DNA of 49,353 nt from Phaeodactylibacter luteus (GTDB lineage Bacteria > Bacteroidota > Bacteroidia > Chitinophagales > Saprospiraceae). Positions 6,692 through 16,057 of this stretch are shown here, piece by piece. Location: positions 1 through 49,353 of the forward strand of contig NZ_VOOR01000039.1 of assembly GCF_007993045.1 (NCBI RefSeq), in the 5' to 3' direction. The position numbers and the translations under genes are program-made. The notes below the pieces were generated by a model that was given only the letters and a program-made list of their open reading frames with translations, had not been told where the DNA came from and made no database searches. Position 1 is the stretch's first letter; every line of letters begins with the position of its first letter.

Positions 6692-9600
6692 ATGTTTCAG
6701 TCAATAGCAAAATCCCTGAAGAAGGTATTCGGTACCAAACAGGAGCGCGACGTCAACACCTACACGCCCATTGTAGAAGAGATCAACGAGATTTTTGAGG
6801 GGCTTTCCAGCCTTTCTAATGACGAGCTGCGCAACAAAACCCGCGAATTCCGCACTCGGATCGCAGAGCACCTCTCTGGTATCGATAAGGATATAGCCGA
6901 AGCCCGAGCCGAAGCCAATACCGAAAAAGACATTTACCGCAAGGAAGAGCTCTTTGCCGAAATCGATAAGCTGCGCGAAGAGCGCGATCAGCATCTTGAA
7001 GAAGTGCTGAAAGCCATATTGCCCGAAGCTTTCGCGGTAGTGAAAGAGACCGCCCGGCGGTTTTCCCAAAATGAAACTTTGCGCGTGGCCGCTACCGAGC
7101 ACGACCGGGAGATGGCGGCCAACCCTAAAAAGGGCTATGTCCGCATAGAAGGGGAGGAGGCTGTCTGGAACAACTCTTGGACGGCAGCTGGCGGCGAGGT
7201 GACCTGGAATATGGTCCACTACGACGTACAGCTGATCGGCGGTATGGTGCTCCACGATGGCAAAATCGCGGAGATGGCTACGGGCGAGGGCAAGACCCTC
7301 GTGGCCACCCTTCCGGCCTACCTCAATGGTTTGTCTGGCAAAGGGGTGCACGTGATTACCGTCAACGATTACCTGGCCCGGCGGGATGCTGAGTGGGTGG
7401 GCCCTATATTTGAATTCCTCTTTTTGACCATCGACTGTATCGATAAGTACCGCCCGCACTCTGATGAGCGGGTGAAAGCTTACCAATGTGACATCACTTA
7501 CGGTACGAACAACGAGTTTGGCTTTGATTACCTGCGCGACAATATGGTGCGCTCCCTGGATGAACGGGTGCAGGGCAAGCACCACTTTGCCATGATTGAT
7601 GAGGTCGACTCGGTATTGATCGACGACGCCCGTACCCCATTGATCATTTCTGGCCCTGTACCTCAGGGCAGCGAAGATCAGGAGTACATCGCTCTGCGCC
7701 CTTCTGTTGAAAAACTCATCGCTGCGCAGCGCAAAATGGCGACAACCTATTTGGCAGAAGCCAAAAAGCTCTTCAATGAAGGGAAGACTGGCTATCAGGA
7801 AGGGGAAGCGGGCATGGCGCTGCTGCGTGCTTACCGCGCACTGCCCAAATACCGGCCCCTCATTAAATTCCTGAGCGAGGACGGTGTGAAGGTCAACCTC
7901 CAAAAAGCGGAGAACTTCTACATGCAGGAGCAGTCCAAGAATATGCACATCGTGGATGAGCCCCTGCTGTTCACCATCGATGAGAAAAACCGGAATGTGG
8001 AGCTGACGGAAGCTGGCGCTGAGTACCTTTCTAAAGGGACAGACGACCCCGAGTTCTTTGTCATGCCTGACTTGGCCACTTCCATGGTTGAAATCGACAA
8101 CAACGATCGCCTAAGCGAGGAGGAGAAGCAGACGGAAAAAGCCAACCTCAGCCAAGACTTCGCGGTCAAGTCCAAGCGCCTACACTCCATCAGTCAGCTG
8201 CTCAAGGCTTATACGCTGTTCGAGAAGGATCAGGAGTATGTGGTGATTGACGGGCAGGTGAAAATTGTAGATGAGCAGACGGGCCGTATGATGGAAGGCC
8301 GCCGATATTCCGATGGGCTGCATCAGGCCTTAGAGGCCAAGGAAAATGTAAAGGTGGGGGACATCACGCAGACCTACGCCACTGTCACGCTGCAGAACTA
8401 CTTCCGGATGTACCACAAGCTGGCGGGTATGACGGGCACAGCAGAAACCGAGGCGAGCGAGCTTTGGGAAATCTACAAGCTTGATGTCGTGGTCATCCCT
8501 ACCAACAAGCCTATCGTGCGTGATGACCGCGAAGATTTGGTATTCAAGACCGCCCGCGAGAAGTACAATGCAGTGATTGAAGAAGTGGTACAGCTTACAC
8601 AGCGGGGGCAGCCGGTATTGGTTGGTACCACTTCGGTAGACATCTCTGAAAAGCTGAGCCGTATCCTGAAGCAGCGCGGCATTGACCACAACGTGCTCAA
8701 CGCCAAGCAGCATCAGCGCGAAGCCGAGGTAGTTGCCGAGGCGGGCAAACCGGGCAAAGTGACGATTGCCACCAACATGGCCGGCCGGGGTACCGACATC
8801 AAGATTTCGGAAGAAGTCAAAAAGGCAGGTGGCTTGGCGATCATCGGCACAGAGCGGCACGATTCCCGGCGGGTAGACCGTCAGTTGCGGGGGCGTGCAG
8901 GCCGTCAGGGAGACCCCGGCAGCTCTCAGTTTTACGTTTCCCTTGAGGACAACCTCATGCGCCTTTTCCAATCTGAGCGGATAGCCAAACTGATGGACCG
9001 CATGGGCCACGAAGAAGGCGAGGTCATTCAGCATTCTATGGTGACGAAGTCTATCGAGCGTGCGCAGAAGAAGGTAGAGGAGAACAACTTTGGCATCCGT
9101 AAGCGCCTGTTGGAGTATGATGATGTCATGAACATACAGCGGGAGGCGATTTACAAGAAGAGGGACAACGCCCTTTCTGGGGAGCGCCTCTCTGTTGACC
9201 TGAACAATATGTTCAAGGCAATGGTAGAGAACCTCGTGGCTGCTTACCGCGCCGAGGACAACTTTGAGGGTTTCCGCCGCGAAGCGATGAGCCTCTTGGC
9301 ATTTGACCCACAAATGGATGCGGCGGACTTCCGGGAAGCGGCAGAGGAGGAAGTAAGCGCTCGTATCCTAGAGCAGTTCGAAGTTGCGTATTCCCGAAAA
9401 ACAGATCGGGTGATCGAGGCGCTGATGCCGTTTTTTATTGAAAAACACGAGGAGCGCAATCAGATCAAGCGCATCATGATCCCGTTCAGCGACGGGCGTT
9501 CCAAGGCATTGGCTGTGACGGCTGAGCTGGAGGAGGCGATTCAGACCAAAGGCGAGTCTATCCGGCGGGATATCGAAAAAGCGGTAACGCTGGCGATCAT

Positions 9601-10009
9601 CGACGAGCGCTGGAAGGAGCACCTCCGGTCGATGGATGAGCTCAAGGAGTCGGTTCAGGCCGCGTCCTTTGAACAGAAAGACCCGCTTGTCGTCTACAAA
9701 ATGGAGGCTTACAACCTTTTCGAACAGCTGATTTTTGAAATCAACGAGCAGGTCACTTCCTACCTAGCTAAGGGGACGCTCGTCTTTTCGGATGGCCGGA
9801 CCTTGGAGCAGGTGCGGGAGCAGCGCACGGACTTGAGCAAGGTGCAGACGAACCGCTCGGCAGAGGAGCAGGCCGCGCGCTCAGCCGCAGAGGGCGTCAG
9901 CCGCAGGCCAAAGCCGCAAACGATAGTCCGCTCTGAGAAAAAAGTAGGCCGGAATGACCCTTGCCCATGTGGCAGCGGCAAAAAGTTTAAGCAGTGCCAT
10001 GGCCGCTAA
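6692..10009 (+). CDS. secA: protein translocase ATPase subunit SecA
   Basis: 1105 residues, the long form usual in Bacteroidota (E. coli SecA is about 900). It drives preproteins through SecYEG by ATP hydrolysis at the cytoplasmic membrane. Visible motifs are Walker A MATGEGKT near residue 200, DEVD Walker B near 303 followed by the [10 protein letters not shown] preprotein-binding entry, NMAGRGTDI and [10 protein letters not shown] of nucleotide-binding fold 2, and [15 protein letters not shown] of the helical scaffold. The C-terminal zinc finger [20 protein letters not shown] (CxC...CH) binds SecB or ribosome. It is monocistronic: a strong terminator follows, and the next gene starts 190 bp on. 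All cargo carrying a Sec signal here, including T9SS substrates, would depend on it. Confidence 0.98.
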   Translation: MFQSIAKSLKKVFGTKQERDVNTYTPIVEEINEIFEGLSSLSNDELRNKTREFRTRIAEHLSGIDKDIAEARAEANTEKDIYRKEELFAEIDKLREERDQHLEEVLKAILPEAFAVVKETARRFSQNETLRVAATEHDREMAANPKKGYVRIEGEEAVWNNSWTAAGGEVTWNMVHYDVQLIGGMVLHDGKIAEMATGEGKTLVATLPAYLNGLSGKGVHVITVNDYLARRDAEWVGPIFEFLFLTIDCIDKYRPHSDERVKAYQCDITYGTNNEFGFDYLRDNMVRSLDERVQGKHHFAMIDEVDSVLIDDARTPLIISGPVPQGSEDQEYIALRPSVEKLIAAQRKMATTYLAEAKKLFNEGKTGYQEGEAGMALLRAYRALPKYRPLIKFLSEDGVKVNLQKAENFYMQEQSKNMHIVDEPLLFTIDEKNRNVELTEAGAEYLSKGTDDPEFFVMPDLATSMVEIDNNDRLSEEEKQTEKANLSQDFAVKSKRLHSISQLLKAYTLFEKDQEYVVIDGQVKIVDEQTGRMMEGRRYSDGLHQALEAKENVKVGDITQTYATVTLQNYFRMYHKLAGMTGTAETEASELWEIYKLDVVVIPTNKPIVRDDREDLVFKTAREKYNAVIEEVVQLTQRGQPVLVGTTSVDISEKLSRILKQRGIDHNVLNAKQHQREAEVVAEAGKPGKVTIATNMAGRGTDIKISEEVKKAGGLAIIGTERHDSRRVDRQLRGRAGRQGDPGSSQFYVSLEDNLMRLFQSERIAKLMDRMGHEEGEVIQHSMVTKSIERAQKKVEENNFGIRKRLLEYDDVMNIQREAIYKKRDNALSGERLSVDLNNMFKAMVENLVAAYRAEDNFEGFRREAMSLLAFDPQMDAADFREAAEEEVSARILEQFEVAYSRKTDRVIEALMPFFIEKHEERNQIKRIMIPFSDGRSKALAVTAELEEAIQTKGESIRRDIEKAVTLAIIDERWKEHLRSMDELKESVQAASFEQKDPLVVYKMEAYNLFEQLIFEINEQVTSYLAKGTLVFSDGRTLEQVREQRTDLSKVQTNRSAEEQAARSAAEGVSRRPKPQTIVRSEKKVGRNDPCPCGSGKKFKQCHGR

Positions 10010-10033
10010 TGTGCTGATGGCTAGCTGTTAAAG

Positions 10034-10072
10034 GAGCGCCCGGGCCTTTTTTAGGCTCCGGGCGCTCTTTGT
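10034..10072 (+). terminator. rho-independent terminator of secA
   Basis: A perfect 10-bp stem, GAGCGCCCGG (10034-10043) with CCGGGCGCTC (10058-10067), is followed by TTTGT and begins about 25 bp after the secA stop codon. Confidence 0.8.
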
Positions 10073-10198
10073 ATTGGCGGAAAGGGCTGCCGGGTTTAAC
10101 AGTTTGGCGGTGCCGCCCGGGCAGGTGAAGCCGGATTTTTGTGATATATTGCGGGTTGAACAGATATAATTCCATTAGAACAAACCCTGAATACCACG

Positions 10199-10849
10199 AT
10201 GAACTTGAACAGTTACATCGATCATACCCTGCTCCGCCCAGATTGTACGACCGATGACATTGAACAACTTTGCACAGAGGCTAAGGAGCATCAGTTTGCA
10301 GCGGTCTGTGTCCCCCCTTTCTTTGTCAAGCTGGCTGCTGAGCTGCTGGAAGACAGCCCGGTCAGGATTGCTACTGTAGTAGGCTTTCCCATGGGGTACG
10401 CTTCTACGCCTGCTAAGATAGAGGAGATCAAGAGAGCCATAGACGAAGGGGCGGACGAAATTGACGCTGTGCTCAATATCTGTGCCCTCAAAGCAGGCAA
10501 TATCAATTATCTGACCAATGACATCGATAGCATGATTACTGCTACCCATCTCAAGGGTAAGCAGATCAAGATCATACTGGAAACTGGCCTGCTGACGATG
10601 GAGGAGGTAGAGCAGGCTGCGCAGATCTGCTTGGACAAGGAAGCAGATTTCCTCAAAACATCCACGGGCTTCAACGGGGGAGGTGCTACCTTGGAAATGG
10701 TCAGCTTCCTAGGCCGCCTTGCCGGCGGGAAAGCCAAAGTGAAGGCTTCCGGGGGCATCCGTACCCGTGAAGATGCCCTAGGGTTTATCGAAGCCGGCGC
10801 ACAGCGCTTGGGCACTTCCTCTGGGCTGAAGCTCATCGGGGCGGTGTAG
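10199..10849 (+). CDS. deoC: deoxyribose-phosphate aldolase
   Basis: 216 residues, normal length for class I DERA. It cleaves 2-deoxyribose 5-phosphate to glyceraldehyde 3-phosphate and acetaldehyde in nucleoside salvage. The Schiff-base lysine is Lys153 in DFLKTSTGF and the second active-site lysine is Lys182 in KVKASGGIR; IDHTLL near the N-terminus and the DEIDAVLN strand also fit. It is cytosolic. It stands alone, with secA upstream behind a terminator and a new promoter just after its stop for the SPOR gene. No other deo genes are in the window. Confidence 0.96.
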   Translation: MNLNSYIDHTLLRPDCTTDDIEQLCTEAKEHQFAAVCVPPFFVKLAAELLEDSPVRIATVVGFPMGYASTPAKIEEIKRAIDEGADEIDAVLNICALKAGNINYLTNDIDSMITATHLKGKQIKIILETGLLTMEEVEQAAQICLDKEADFLKTSTGFNGGGATLEMVSFLGRLAGGKAKVKASGGIRTREDALGFIEAGAQRLGTSSGLKLIGAV

Positions 10850-10851
10850 CC

Positions 10852-10884
10852 TTGCTGGCAGCAGAGGGATTTGTCGTATATTTG
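10852..10884 (+). promoter_or_regulatory. candidate promoter of the SPOR-rodA-tgt run
   Basis: TTG (10852-10854), 22-nt spacer, TATATTTG (10877-10884), matching the Bacteroidota TTG-N17-23-TAnnTTTG pattern. It lies in the gap after deoC, about 60 bp before the SPOR gene start. Confidence 0.55.
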
Positions 10885-10946
10885 TGTTCTTATAGCCCGC
10901 CGGGCTACTTCCCGGCATAAAGTCTAGTAAACCAAATGTGACTGCC

Positions 10947-11360
10947 ATGCGATACCTTCCTGCGCTCATTGTCAGCCTAATTTCTTTGCTCAGCCTGCCC
11001 GCTTTCGGGCAGCGCAACATCATTATTGAAGCGGACAAGCCCATTGCTCAGATGATGGCCCGCTACGCAGAGATCAACAAAAGCAAAAAACTGGTAGAAG
11101 GCTGGCGGGTGCAAATCCTGGCCACCCCTGATCGTCAGCGCCTGGAAACGGTCAAGCAGTCGTTTCAGTACCGTTACCCCAATGTACCTGTAGACTGGGA
11201 GCATGCCAAGCCCTACTACAAGCTCCGTGCTGGGGCCTTTAGCTCTAAGGTTGAAGCGATGCGCCTCAAGTACATCCTCGAAAAAGACTATCCTGGCATA
11301 TATCTCGTTAAAGATGATCAGATTACCCCTCGCGAACTGATTAGCACAGGGGGGTACTGA
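10947..11360 (+). CDS. secreted SPOR-domain protein
   Basis: About 137 residues starting at the ATG at 10947 (MRYLPALIV...); an ATG three codons earlier is the alternative. A signal peptide ends near LPAFGQ. The rest is one SPOR domain, from GWRVQILATPDRQRLE through PYYKLRAGAFSSKVEAMRL to YPGIYLVKD. SPOR domains bind denuded glycan strands of peptidoglycan at division sites. It lies 10 bp upstream of rodA, so it is probably co-transcribed with the elongation or division wall machinery. The small size, with no extra domain, is typical of Bacteroidota versions. Confidence 0.85.
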   Translation: MRYLPALIVSLISLLSLPAFGQRNIIIEADKPIAQMMARYAEINKSKKLVEGWRVQILATPDRQRLETVKQSFQYRYPNVPVDWEHAKPYYKLRAGAFSSKVEAMRLKYILEKDYPGIYLVKDDQITPRELISTGGY

Positions 11361-11370
11361 AAAGGATGAT

Positions 11371-12804
11371 ATGCGGAGAAGAAGACAACAAGCTGGTGTG
11401 GGCGGCGCAGTGCTGGGCCGTATAGACTGGATGACATTCTGCCTTTTTCTGGGGCTCGCTGTCATTGGCTGGATGATGATTTTCTCAGTCAGCTATGAAG
11501 AGTACCGTCAGTTGGGCCCTTCCGGTTTCCTGAGCACTTCCGCTGGGAAGCAAGCGATCTGGCTGGGCATCTGCGGGGGCATCTTTGCGTTCATCATGCT
11601 TTTTGATCATAAATTTTGGCAAACCTTCGCCTATCCTGTCTACGCCTTCAGTATGCTGATGCTGGTGCTGGTGTTGTTTTTGGGGACGAATATCAAGGGG
11701 GCCACCTCTTGGTTCTCCTTCGGAGGGTTTTCCTTTCAGCCATCTGAGCTGGCTAAGTTTGGGACCTGCCTGGGCGTTTCTGCTTTCCTGAGCGCCTACA
11801 GCACAGACCTCCGCAATGCACGGGCACAGCTGACCGTCTTAGGGCTCCTGCTTGTGCCCATGCTGTTGATCCTGCTTCAGCCGGATGCCGGTTCAGCTTT
11901 GGTCTTTACGTCCTTCCTGGTCGTCCTTTTCCGGCAAGGCCTTTCCTCTACTTATTATATCGTAGGCGGGCTGTCCATCATGCTATTGATTCTGGGGCTG
12001 GTATTCCCGCCCCTGCCCATCATGATCGCCCTGGCGCTGTTGGGCACTGCAGTGTTGGCCTATCAGCTGCCCGCTCAGTACAAGGGGTATGCCCTTGGAG
12101 GAGTGGCAGTGCTTGGGGCTGGGAGCTACTTCTTGTACGGGCTAGACTACGGCTGGCATGTGCTTGGCGCACTTGCTGTGGCCTTCCTCGTGGCGGCATT
12201 TGCTGCTTATCAGAACCGGAACGGGCGCCTGGCTTTCCTGTTGGCCATCTTTCTGTTGGCGGGCAGCGGGCTGGCCTACGCTGCCAGTTATGGGTTCAAT
12301 CAAGTGCTGAAGCCGCATCAGCAAGACCGGATCAACGTTTGGCTGCAGCCTGAGAAATGTGACGAAAGGGGCTCCCTCTACAACCTGGCGCAGTCCAAAA
12401 CAGCGATTGGTTCGGGCGGGCTTGAGGGCAAAGGCTTCCTCAACGGCACGATGACCAAGCTCAATTATGTGCCTGAGCAGTCTACCGACTTTATTTTCTG
12501 TACCATTGGGGAAGAGCAGGGCTTCATAGGCGCTATGGGCATTGTTGTCCTCTTTTTATTGCTGATGCTGCGCATCACCGTGCTGGCAGAGCGGCAGCGC
12601 TCCGCTTTTGCCCGGAATTATGCCTATTGTGTAGCTGGCATCGTGTTCATACACGTATTCATCAACATTGGGATGACAATGGGGCTGATGCCGATTATTG
12701 GCATACCTTTGCCGCTGATCAGCAAGGGGGGGTCTTCCCTGCTCGGCTTCACCCTCATGATAGCGGTATTGCTGAAAATGGACAAGCACCGCATGCGCGC
12801 CTGA
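11371..12804 (+). CDS. rodA: SEDS-family peptidoglycan glycosyltransferase RodA
   Basis: 477 residues, polytopic. It polymerises lipid II into glycan strands for side-wall growth together with a class B PBP. SEDS landmarks are FQPSELAKFG, LLQPDAGSALV, the extracellular loop KPHQQDRINVWLQPE...LAQSKTAIGSGG, TDFIFCTIGEEQGFIG, and the C-terminal GIPLPLISKGGSSLL. It is longer than E. coli RodA because of two extra hydrophobic segments in the middle (around residues 190-310), a known Bacteroidota feature. FtsW is the alternative, but the length and loop favour RodA. It sits between the SPOR gene (10 bp) and tgt (37 bp), on the same strand. Confidence 0.9.
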   Translation: MRRRRQQAGVGGAVLGRIDWMTFCLFLGLAVIGWMMIFSVSYEEYRQLGPSGFLSTSAGKQAIWLGICGGIFAFIMLFDHKFWQTFAYPVYAFSMLMLVLVLFLGTNIKGATSWFSFGGFSFQPSELAKFGTCLGVSAFLSAYSTDLRNARAQLTVLGLLLVPMLLILLQPDAGSALVFTSFLVVLFRQGLSSTYYIVGGLSIMLLILGLVFPPLPIMIALALLGTAVLAYQLPAQYKGYALGGVAVLGAGSYFLYGLDYGWHVLGALAVAFLVAAFAAYQNRNGRLAFLLAIFLLAGSGLAYAASYGFNQVLKPHQQDRINVWLQPEKCDERGSLYNLAQSKTAIGSGGLEGKGFLNGTMTKLNYVPEQSTDFIFCTIGEEQGFIGAMGIVVLFLLLMLRITVLAERQRSAFARNYAYCVAGIVFIHVFINIGMTMGLMPIIGIPLPLISKGGSSLLGFTLMIAVLLKMDKHRMRA

Positions 12805-12841
12805 TGGGGCGGCTTTTTCCAAGTAAAATAACCCACTGCCT

Positions 12842-13975
12842 GTGTTTTCATATACGCTGCAAAAGACTGCCACCGACTGTGGCGCCCGTGCCGGGCAAAT
12901 TGAGACCGCTCATGGGGTTATCCAAACCCCTATTTTTATGCCGGTGGGCACCCTGGGCACAGTGAAGGGCGTGCATCAGCGAGAGCTTGCCGAGGACATC
13001 CGAGCTCAGATCATTTTAGGGAATACTTATCACCTTTACCTCCGCCCGGGGCTTGATGTATTAGAAGGGGCTGGCGGGCTGCACGCTTTTAATGGCTGGA
13101 AGAAGCCCATACTGACGGATAGCGGCGGGTACCAGGTCTACTCCCTTAGCGGGCAGCGCAAAATAACGGAGGAGGGCGTTACCTTCCGCTCCCATATAGA
13201 CGGCTCCAAGCACTTTTTCAGCCCTGAGCGCGCTATAGATATTCAGCGCAGCATAGGGGCCGATATCATCATGGCTTTTGACGAGTGCCCCCCCTATCCT
13301 TGCGATTACCGCTATGCCAAAGACTCCATGCACATGACCCACCGTTGGCTCAAGCGCTGTATGGCGCAGATGGGAGCTACCTCCGGGCGTTATGGGTATG
13401 AGCAAACGCTGTTCCCCATTGTACAGGGCAGCACCTACCCCGATTTGCGGAGGGCTTCCGCCGAAACTATTGCCGAGGCGGGGCAGCCGGGTAATGCCAT
13501 TGGCGGGCTTTCGGTGGGGGAGCCAGCTGAAGATATGTACGAGACCACAGAGCTGGTATGCGGCATCCTGCCCAAAGAGAAGCCCCGCTACCTCATGGGG
13601 GTAGGTACGCCAGACAACATCCTCGAGTGTATTGCGCTAGGAGTGGACATGTTCGATTGTGTGCTGCCTACGCGCAACGCTCGCCATGGGATGCTCTATA
13701 CTGCTCAGGGGGTCATCAATATCAAGAATGCAAAATGGAAAGAGGACTTTAGCCCTATCGACGAGCATACGCCATGTTTTGCCAGTCAGCAGTACTCTAA
13801 GGCTTATGTGCGCCACCTGATGCACACCAAGGAGCTCCTGGGGCCACAAATTGCCAGCTTGCACAACCTTAGTTTTTACCTTTGGCTGGTAGGGGAAGCC
13901 CGGAAACACATTCTGGAAGGGGATTTTCTGCCTTGGAAAAACCAAATGGTTAAGCAAATGCAAAGGAGGTTGTGA
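12842..13975 (+). CDS. tgt: queuine tRNA-ribosyltransferase
   Basis: 377 residues from a GTG start at 12842. It swaps guanine 34 for preQ1 in tRNAs with GUN anticodons. The nucleophile is Asp272 in MFDCVLPTRNARHG; the general base lies in LTDSGGYQVYSL, and GGLSVGEP binds substrate. The usual CxCxxC...H zinc site near the C-terminus is absent: the corresponding stretch reads DEHTPCFASQQYSKAYVRHL with one cysteine. I recall Flavobacteria enzymes lacking it too, so this is probably lineage-specific rather than decay. The stop codon TGA (13973-13975) lies within the 8-bp target duplication of a mobile element that starts 2 bp later. In related genomes tgt is commonly followed directly by the permease now displaced downstream. 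Confidence 0.95.
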   Translation: MFSYTLQKTATDCGARAGQIETAHGVIQTPIFMPVGTLGTVKGVHQRELAEDIRAQIILGNTYHLYLRPGLDVLEGAGGLHAFNGWKKPILTDSGGYQVYSLSGQRKITEEGVTFRSHIDGSKHFFSPERAIDIQRSIGADIIMAFDECPPYPCDYRYAKDSMHMTHRWLKRCMAQMGATSGRYGYEQTLFPIVQGSTYPDLRRASAETIAEAGQPGNAIGGLSVGEPAEDMYETTELVCGILPKEKPRYLMGVGTPDNILECIALGVDMFDCVLPTRNARHGMLYTAQGVINIKNAKWKEDFSPIDEHTPCFASQQYSKAYVRHLMHTKELLGPQIASLHNLSFYLWLVGEARKHILEGDFLPWKNQMVKQMQRRL

Positions 13976-13976
13976 T

Positions 13977-14371
13977 GGGCGCCAACCAGATTGTCGTCTT
14001 TTTTGGGGGCCTGCCCCTGCCCGACGGCAGGCGCCGCTATGCTCCGGGGCTCGCTGCCCGCTCGGCCCCTCGCCCTACAGGCGTCGGGTCTGGCCTTCGG
14101 CCACCCCTGCGCAGCGCTAGGCCAATGCCAGGCTAGAGCCTGACAACTTAGGATTTTTGAAAATATGACGCCGCTATTTTTTCGGCTGCCGAGACAAAAA
14201 ACGTAGGCATAGCCTACACGAAGCGTGGGGATAAGGGGCTCCACGATGAAGTCGGCGAGGCTTTTTGGCGAAGAGAGACGGAAAAAGAGCAAGTCAGAAT
14301 TCATAAATTCTGGGTTGTCAGGCTATAAAGCCCGAAAAGCACAAACACCTGCGACATTTTGGTTCACGGCC
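13977..14371 (+). mobile_element. large dispersed repeat, copy B, with 8-bp target duplication and a nested element
   Basis: Left end GGGCGCCAACCAGATTGTCG; right end CGACATTTTGGTTCACGGCC, its near inverted repeat. Both are flanked by the perfect duplication GTTGTGAT (13969-13976 and 14372-14379). The core carries GCCGCTATGCTCCGGGGCTCGCTG and CGCAGCGCTAGGCCAATGCC, shared with other copies. It is interrupted near 14137-14324 by another miniature element. There is no coding capacity beyond short chance frames. Confidence 0.88.
14137..14324. mobile_element. miniature element nested in copy B
   Basis: About 188 bp with imperfect inverted ends that begin AGCCTGACAACttAGgATTT on the left and, read inward from the right, AGCCTGACAACccAGaATTT. 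The host repeat resumes with ATAAAGCCCGAAAAGCAC, matching 20732-20755 on the other strand. CAGGCTA occurs at both junctions, so the target duplication could be anything from TA to 7 bp. A small GTAGGC-ata-GCCTAC hairpin lies inside. No matching family member is seen elsewhere in the window. Confidence 0.7.
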
Positions 14372-14439
14372 GTTGTGATTGTGCTGCTTTTCTGCCAACT
14401 TTGCGGGGCATTTGCCCTAAACCAATGCGAACATCCTCC

Positions 14440-15528
14440 ATGCTGAAGCTACTAGACCGGTACATCATACAGAAGTTTTTGAGCACTTTTTTCTTCACTG
14501 TGCTCATCTTCACGATGATTTCCGTGATTATCGACTTCAGCGAAAAGGTGGAGAAGTTCATAGAGAGCGATATCACCCGGTACGAGATTTTTGTCATGTA
14601 CTACCCGGGGTTTATTATGTTCATTGCAGGCCTGCTCTGGCCGCTGTACACGCTCATCGCGGTTATCTTTTTCACCTCCCGCCTGGCCTACAATTCTGAA
14701 ATCATCTCCATTTTCAATGCAGGAGTAAGCTTCCGGCGCCTTATGCAGCCTTATCTGCTCGCTGCAGCCTTCATCGCTGGGCTGCACCTTATCGGCAACC
14801 ACTTCCTCATACCGCTTGGCAACAAGAACCGGCTCGATGTAGAGCATGCGTATATCTGGACCAATAACGACAAGGGCAAGACACAGGATGTCCACATGTT
14901 CGTGGCCCCGGAAACCAAGGTCTACATCAACTATTACCGGAAACGGGACAGTACGGCCAGGAAGTTCCGCATGGAGCAGTTCAAAGATGGGGAGCTGGTG
15001 TACCTGCTCAAAGCCAATACCGCAGAATGGCAGGGGCCTCCCAACCGCTGGAAGCTGAGGAATTACGAGATACGGACCTTCGATGGCATGGATGAAGAGC
15101 TCATCCTTGGCCGGGGCAATGAGCTGGACACGGCTTTCAACCTGACTCCGGAAGACTTTGTCGATTACAAGGAACAGCATACGATGATGACGTCTGTGGA
15201 GATTCAACAGTATATTGCTGCACAGCAGGCAAGAGGGGTGGGGAACACCAAGAAGTATGAGATCGAGTTCCACCGCAGGAGCGCTGAGCCGTTCACCATT
15301 TTTATCCTTACCATCATTGGCATGTCTATCGCTGCCCGGAAAGTGAGGGGCGGTATTGGGCTGCACCTGGCTATGGGGGTTGGCATAGGGGCGCTGTTTA
15401 TCTTTTTCTCCCGTTTCGCGGTCGTCTTTGCTGCCGGGCAGGTCATCCCGGTCATTGTGGGGATATGGGCGCCCAACGTCTTGTTCAGCCTGGTAGCCGT
15501 CTATTTGACGCGCAATGCGCAGATGTAG
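14440..15528 (+). CDS. LptF/LptG-family lipopolysaccharide export permease
   Basis: About 362 residues from the ATG at 14440 (MLKLLDRYIIQKFL...); an ATG at 14425 would add five residues. The frame is open back to 14359 only because it runs into the mobile element, so that extension is not real. YjgP/YjgQ layout: three N-terminal membrane helices, a central beta-rich periplasmic domain (about residues 110-270), and three C-terminal helices starting EPFTIFILTIIGMSIAARK. With LptB it would extract lipopolysaccharide from the inner membrane. LptF and LptG cannot be separated here. tgt lies upstream, 464 bp away across the inserted element. Confidence 0.88.
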   Translation: MLKLLDRYIIQKFLSTFFFTVLIFTMISVIIDFSEKVEKFIESDITRYEIFVMYYPGFIMFIAGLLWPLYTLIAVIFFTSRLAYNSEIISIFNAGVSFRRLMQPYLLAAAFIAGLHLIGNHFLIPLGNKNRLDVEHAYIWTNNDKGKTQDVHMFVAPETKVYINYYRKRDSTARKFRMEQFKDGELVYLLKANTAEWQGPPNRWKLRNYEIRTFDGMDEELILGRGNELDTAFNLTPEDFVDYKEQHTMMTSVEIQQYIAAQQARGVGNTKKYEIEFHRRSAEPFTIFILTIIGMSIAARKVRGGIGLHLAMGVGIGALFIFFSRFAVVFAAGQVIPVIVGIWAPNVLFSLVAVYLTRNAQM

Positions 15529-15589
15529 CGCTTAACGGGCGCTGGCACAAGGCTGCCGTAAGCGCTCCGCTTTCAATTGTTTTACGGTA

Positions 15590-15732
15590 TCGGACTAGCG
15601 CTGCGAAGGGGTGGCAAGCCCGGTAGGGCCGAGCGAAGAGCGAGCCCCGTAGCATAGCGGCGCCTGCCGTCGGGCAGGGGCAGGCCCCCTCGCATCCTGT
15701 AGGGGCAGGGCAAAGCAATCCGTTTGTTGAAC
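15590..15732 (-). repeat. large dispersed repeat, copy C (degenerate ends)
   Basis: The core GACTAGCGCTGCGAAGGGG, GGGCCGAGCG and GAGCCCCGTAGCATAGCGGC is well kept in the reverse orientation. The terminal TTGCGCCC-type end is reduced to GCAATCCGTTTG, and the opposite end, between the permease stop (15528) and 15590, is barely recognisable. 15733-15982 is AT-rich leader DNA with no gene. Confidence 0.65.
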
Positions 15733-15982
15733 AATAGCCGTATTTATGTTTAACAACATCCCTTCGGGCGGCCTTCTGCGCCCATTCTGTTTAATAAAAG
15801 TATGAAATCAGGCAGGCGCGATTCCACAAAAAAGCATTTTTTTCATTTTTTTTTGAAAGTTGCAAATAAATGATCATTTACGACATTTTACACAATGATT
15901 TGTTTATCAATAAGTTGTGAAATGAATTCTTGAATGTGGTCACATCTTTCCGGTTTTAGAGGGCTGCTAGGGGTATGAAATG

Positions 15983-16013
15983 TTGTATTTTGTTTAACTA
16001 TTGGTTATCTTTG
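15983..16013 (+). promoter_or_regulatory. promoter of the ECF sigma factor gene
   Basis: TTG (15983-15985), 20-nt spacer, TATCTTTG (16006-16013): a close match to the Bacteroidota primary-sigma promoter. The predicted 5' leader is about 38 nt, ending at the ATG at 16058. Confidence 0.65.
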
Positions 16014-16057
16014 ATTCAACAGGAGTTAAAGCATTCATACACAAAAACAGTTCAGCC

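Noticed and set aside
6701-7948. 415-codon minus-strand frame opposite secA
   Set aside because: secA is certain from its motifs; the antisense frame has no recognisable domain.
14359-14439. N-terminal extension of the permease gene
   Set aside because: The extra residues come from the mobile element's right end and flanking DNA; family members start at MLKLLDRY.
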